This document shows positions 61,476-64,000 of a stretch of DNA of 64,000 nt, one piece after another. A program made the translations under genes and the position numbers. Position 1 is the first letter of the stretch; every line of letters starts with the position of its first letter. The notes below the pieces were generated by a model. It was given only the letters and a program-made list of their open reading frames with translations, was not told where the DNA came from and searched no databases. Source of the DNA: Pholis gunnellus (lineage: Eukaryota; Chordata; Actinopteri; Perciformes; Pholidae); NCBI GenBank assembly GCA_910591455.2, contig OU342806.1, positions 9,809,926 through 9,873,925 on the forward strand, read 5' to 3'.

Positions 61476-63393
61476 AATTGATACATTAAACTCTTAATGG
61501 AGCATTGCGGCACTTTGACATCTGCTCCTCTCTCTGCGAGGAGAGGGCATTTTCTTTTTTCTTTCATTAGAAAGTCACTGGTTCTAACCTCTGGACTGCC
61601 TGCGAAAAGTAGTGAGTGAGGACTTAGGAAGGTTTTTCCCCACATCTAAAAACTCTCATCAAGGTGAACCTGCGCGAGGTGCTTAACTCCCTTCTGGTCC
61701 AGTAGTGACAAACAATAGAGGACAGTGGTTGTACTGGGAATCTCCCAGATGGGAATGTGTGCAAATGATTTAGGCAATTCCCTTTCTTTGATTACACTAC
61801 TATAGTTTTTTCTTTTCATTTGGAATAATCTATACACCTCAGGTGAGGTTGTAGCATGTTTCCTGTTGTTTGTGATCATTATCGGAGCACTAAAACCTCC
61901 AAGCATCAGAAATGTTGCTAGGAGTTCTGGTCATAGCAGCTAGAGGTGTATATGCAATCAACTGGACTGGAGAGTGGATGAAAACTGGAGCATGCACAGA
62001 CGGTGCCCTTGCTATAAGTACAGTCCTTGCAGTCAGCTTCATCAGCCATGGCCGAATTAACCGCTATTGCTGCACATGTAGAGCTGTACATCTTATGGAA
62101 GTCCCAGATACATTGGAAAACCATACGCAGTCCTGTCTGGGTTCAAAATATCATCCAGAGGCGCACTGTTTTTACTGTATCTAGCAAGCCAGACGCCGGC
62201 TGGTTTACTACAGCGATATGAATCCAAAATAAACTGATTTTGCTGTGATTTAACTGCAATAAATGGATAAAAAGGTTGCCGAAATAACTACAGAAAACAA
62301 ACAACAAAAGTCTGAAATCATGCTCTGTGAGGTCCGCAAGACGACAAGCAAACTACTTTTAAAATGCTTGTATTCTGAATGAAGTTCAGATAGATCGGTG
62401 CTAGGCTATGCTGACAATACAGCTGCACCATTAACACTCAAAAACATCATCTAGGCCTAAATAGGCCAGCAATGATATTGTATGTACTATAGACAGGATA
62501 TGGTTTATACACATAGCTTTTCGTCTGGTCTCTGTACAGTAGAGTTCGGGTTGCGACATAACTTGCGCAAATATGCAAATGTCCATTCCCATCTTTGCAT
62601 TGACTCTGTACTACTCAATTTTTGCGGTGCGTGCGAAACAAAGGATTTGTTGGATTTATTAAGAAAAACGAATGCGAGCAAGTGTAACATGGATCGAAAT
62701 CCAGCGGTCAAAAGTGCTGTAGATGCTGAAGTGTCCGTAAACAAAAAGAGATCTGCTCCTAGAAAGCAGCTGCCTGCTGTTTCAGCTCTAATTAATGCCC
62801 TGCTGTGTGAGAATGTGATGTGGCTCAATCATGTCAGCCAAGAAAACAAACGCACCAATGCACACCATGAGCTGCACTACAAACAAGTCTCTGGATGGAT
62901 GAATGGAAATAAACTTTGGGTCAATAATGAATCACGTTCCACTTCTATTTCTGGTCCGCTGAAAACTCAACTGTAATTCATTTCGGCGGATAGTCATCAA
63001 ATAATGTGGAGACACTAAAAATACTTTTCTTCTTTTTGTAAATCTATTAAATGTATTTGTAGCCTGATTCTCTCAAGTTCATTTAGAGTTGAGACTTTAC
63101 TAAATGTGATTTATCTTGTTCCAGCTTACAAAAGATAAGCGAGCTGTTGAGATAAGAGTTGCATGTCCGTGGTACTTGAAGCAGCCAGTGGAATGTTTAT
63201 TCAGGCTTGGCCCTGCTTTGTTTTCATCTGGAGAGAGAGAGAGAGAGAATTCTACACAGTCCGATGTAAAGGTCGTAGAAAAGACTTGGGCTCAATTAGG
63301 TGCAGTCAGGCAGAGAAACATGGATCTACTGAGGATATTCAAAATGACTTTTCTAGTCCTTAAACTATTAAAGTGGTAAACTGATCACATTTA

Positions 63394-64000
63394 GGGATAT
63401 ACCGAATAGTTCAAAGATTCATTCATAACGTTGACATCCAAATTCTAAATCACCATTCGAATTCTGTCTATTCATTCTGTTTAAACCCGACATTTCAGCA
63501 TATTTGCAAATGTGTTTCCTCTATATATCATCAATAGCCTCTGCTCCTGTGTTTCATTGACTGTGGAGCTTAAAGGCGGGCTAGATTGAACGTTATGTCT
63601 GCGGACCGTTCATTGAGAAGCTTTTCTCAAACACACACACACAAACACGGAGCGGAGCGGAGCAGAGGAGAGACAGGTGGGGTGAAGATAACATTGTTGG
63701 CAACGGTTATAATCAAGGGAATAGCATTATACTATTTGTAGAATTAGATTCCAGTGGTGGTAGGATTAGCGTCAACATATTTTTTGCTCCCTGCTTGCCG
63801 CACGGAAGCCTGCACTGATGAGTTATATTCACTAAAGAAGGTTGATTCAATAATAGCATAATACGAGATTAGCAGAACACGACGAAGCGGTCGGTCGGGA
63901 CGGGGTTATCAGCTTCAACCACCGTATGACCCAGTGGGGCTCACAAGCAGAAACATGCCCTAAAATCTACGCACGGCCGGGCTACGTCAAAATAGCAAGA
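63394..64000. mobile_element. Possible DNA-transposon end at right edge
   Basis: From TAGGGATATACCGAATAGTT onward the composition becomes CpG-richer (GGAGCGGAGCGGAGCAG, GCGGTCGGTCGGGACGGGG) and the opening resembles the end of hAT-like fish elements I have seen. The window ends before the other terminus or a transposase could appear. A genuine regulatory CpG-rich tract is the alternative. Confidence 0.3.

Larger units (their letters stand above)
50285..64000 (+). other. pex5l: Inferred first intron of pex5l (continues past the window)
   Basis: I found no further coding exon. Contents are a third perfect CRE (50796-50803), a hAT transposase relic (54709-54786), a CA array (57279-57336), a dispersed-repeat fragment (58050-58145), a microsatellite-associated repeat (61290-61475) and a CpG-richer tract at the right end. 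An ATG-initiated frame of 164 codons at 62482-62976 has no recognisable domain. A long first intron is usual for this gene in vertebrates. Confidence 0.5.

Overview
The window looks like teleost (probably percomorph) nuclear DNA. Its genes carry spliced leaders, TATA-type promoters and AATAAA signals. The spacers are AT-rich and hold long CA microsatellites, a 5'-truncated LINE, a tRNA-like SINE, a split TIR element and a hAT transposase relic. Several dispersed repeats match families I remember as common in spiny-rayed fish; that is memory, not a search. All reliably identified genes lie on the + strand.

Region 1 (about 0.1-16.4 kb) is a tandem cluster of three leucine-rich-repeat (LRR) membrane proteins: a gp5-like platelet glycoprotein V gene, an lrrc15-like gene, and a third gene whose LRR domain is most like carboxypeptidase N subunit 2 (CPN2). 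Order and shared orientation match human 3q29 (GP5-LRRC15-CPN2). Each gene is one large coding exon behind a short leader exon. In gp5 the leader supplies the ATG and the first seven codons of the signal peptide; in the other two the splice acceptor lies 8-9 nt before the ATG. The third gene is not a soluble CPN2: after the LRRs it has a Thr-rich mucin stalk of about 290 residues with ten near-identical 42-bp repeats, then a membrane span and a basic tail, which is the layout of the platelet receptor GPIb-alpha.

Region 2 (16.4-49.6 kb) is a gene-poor spacer of about 33 kb. It holds a minus-strand LINE 3' end, an 838-bp-period tandem duplication that is nearly identical between copies, CA arrays, a degenerate minisatellite and dispersed repeat fragments. 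Two perfect CRE palindromes lie close to its right end.

Region 3 (49.67-64 kb) begins with a promoter, a CpG-rich 5'UTR and a seven-codon first exon (MYQGHLQ) ending at a strong splice donor. This matches the alternative first exon 1a of PEX5L/TRIP8b, the neuronal HCN-channel subunit. An REST/NRSF-like split site lies in the UTR. The rest of the window is read as its first intron.

The LRR cluster suggests thrombocyte and cell-surface biology (GATA and ETS-like motifs near the promoters), while the right flank is a neuronal gene. In human these two parts are far apart on 3q, so their adjacency here marks a lineage rearrangement.
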